Shown one piece after another: positions 63,487 through 64,000 of a DNA stretch of 64,000 nucleotides. A program made the position numbers and the translations under genes. Position 1 is the stretch's first letter. Each line of letters starts with the position of its first letter. Origin of the DNA: Methylophilus sp. TWE2 (GTDB taxonomy: Bacteria; Pseudomonadota; Gammaproteobacteria; Burkholderiales; Methylophilaceae); NCBI RefSeq assembly GCF_001183865.1, contig NZ_CP012020.1, positions 2,289,839-2,353,838 on the forward strand. The letters run 5' to 3'. Under the pieces are notes generated by a model. It had not been told where the DNA came from. It did no database searches and was given only the letters and a program-made list of their open reading frames with translations.

Positions 63487-64000
63487 TTATTTGACAGCGC
63501 CAAATACTTTCTTGAGCAGACTACTGGCCTGCCCCATGGGATCCTGGCGAATCGCGACCTCTTCCTTGGCGATCATCAGGTAGACGCCATCAAGTGCTTT
63601 TTGTGTGACATATTGATTGATATTAGCGTCTTCTTTTTTAATCACACCAAACTTACTGCCCATTTCGGCATATTTGTTATAAGTATCGGCCAACTGCACG
63701 TTGGCTGTCGCCTTTTGCACAATCGGCAGAAACTTGGCTGCCATGTCCGTCGAAGTAGTCTTCTTGAAATATTGCGTGGCGGCATCTTGCGGGCCGGTGA
63801 GAATGTTCTTGGCATCGGTCAAACTCATTTGCTTCACTGAATTGACTAGCAGAGTTTTGGCTTCAGGCACGGCCTGTTCGGCAGCGCGGTTCATTTTAAG
63901 CACCAGTTCATCGGCCTGCTTACCCATGCCTATCATGCGCATGCCTTTTTCTATTTTTTTCAATGACTCTGGCAGCGGGATTTTAACTTCACTGTTGCCC
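63487..64000 (-). CDS. DUF4197 family protein, 5' end beyond the window
   Basis: Minus-strand frame open to the right edge, so only the last 171 codons are seen. The visible part has IPLPESLKKIEKGMRMIG, then AEQAVPEAKTLLVNSVKQM, LTGPQDAATQYFKK and YNKYAEMGSKFGVIK, matching the DUF4197 family of periplasmic or surface proteins of unknown role. The first visible codon is not a start; a TTG at 63963 is internal. The N-terminal signal peptide expected for the family is outside. Confidence 0.85.
   Translation of the reverse strand, partial: GNSEVKIPLPESLKKIEKGMRMIGMGKQADELVLKMNRAAEQAVPEAKTLLVNSVKQMSLTDAKNILTGPQDAATQYFKKTTSTDMAAKFLPIVQKATANVQLADTYNKYAEMGSKFGVIKKEDANINQYVTQKALDGVYLMIAKEEVAIRQDPMGQASSLLKKVFGAVK

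Overview
The window comes from an obligate or restricted methylotroph, most likely a betaproteobacterium of the Methylophilaceae (Methylophilus/Methylovorus/Methylotenera type). Reasons: it carries the calcium-type methanol dehydrogenase genes mxaFJG with a divergent two-component operon laid out like mxaYX; an EpsA/EpsD-type exopolysaccharide and PEP-CTERM gene set of the kind known from Methylobacillus; and a proteobacterial rrn operon with tRNA-Ala and tRNA-Ile in the 16S-23S spacer. Assignment is by recognition only; no database was searched.

Layout. (1) 1-8.1 kb, methanol oxidation: mxaF-mxaJ-mxaG (minus; mxaG runs off the left edge) and, divergently, a histidine kinase, a small secreted protein, a NarL-type response regulator, an ABC-2 permease and a GldG-like protein. 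(2) 8.1-15.6 kb, a minus-strand envelope operon: ExbB-like (fused to DUF2341/LamG), two ExbD, TonB, a putative porin, a coiled-coil periplasmic protein, a CAAX-protease-like membrane protein, then an EpsD-like lipoprotein. (3) 15.6-26.4 kb, secreted phosphohydrolases: a Tat-exported PhoX-like phosphatase with a PEP-CTERM protein (plus), and a minus operon with an ExeM-type nuclease, a PEP-CTERM protein, a 5'-nucleotidase and a second PEP-CTERM protein. (4) 26.5-38.6 kb, a two-partner secretion pair: a 3,399-residue haemagglutinin-type exoprotein and its FhaC/ShlB-type transporter. (5) 38.8-44.8 kb: two paralogous PstS-like proteins, another PEP-CTERM protein, an EpsA-like LuxR-family regulator and a lytic transglycosylase. 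(6) 44.8-54.2 kb: an 11-gene compact type II secretion operon with PilM/N/O/P-like components. (7) 54.3-57.4 kb: ispD-ispF and an ABC exporter. (8) 57.5-63.4 kb: rrn operon (16S-tRNA-Ile-tRNA-Ala-23S-5S, minus) preceded by tRNA-fMet. (9) A DUF4197 gene runs off the right edge.

How it may work together. Regions 2-6 look like one extracellular phosphorus-acquisition and surface-protein island: a nuclease releases nucleotides from DNA, a nucleotidase and PhoX release phosphate, PstS-like proteins could bind it, a TonB/ExbBD system and porin could take it or a larger product across the outer membrane, and the type II and two-partner systems export the proteins. The strongest unexplained signal is a recurring GGACTA motif, in its full form the 16-bp palindrome TAGTCC-N4-GGACTA, found in almost every promoter region of this island and next to the EpsA-like regulator. 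It is probably that regulator's operator. A good PhoB-box candidate lies between the regulator and the transglycosylase, suggesting a phosphate-starvation cascade. The motif is read directly; its binding protein and the physiology are inference.
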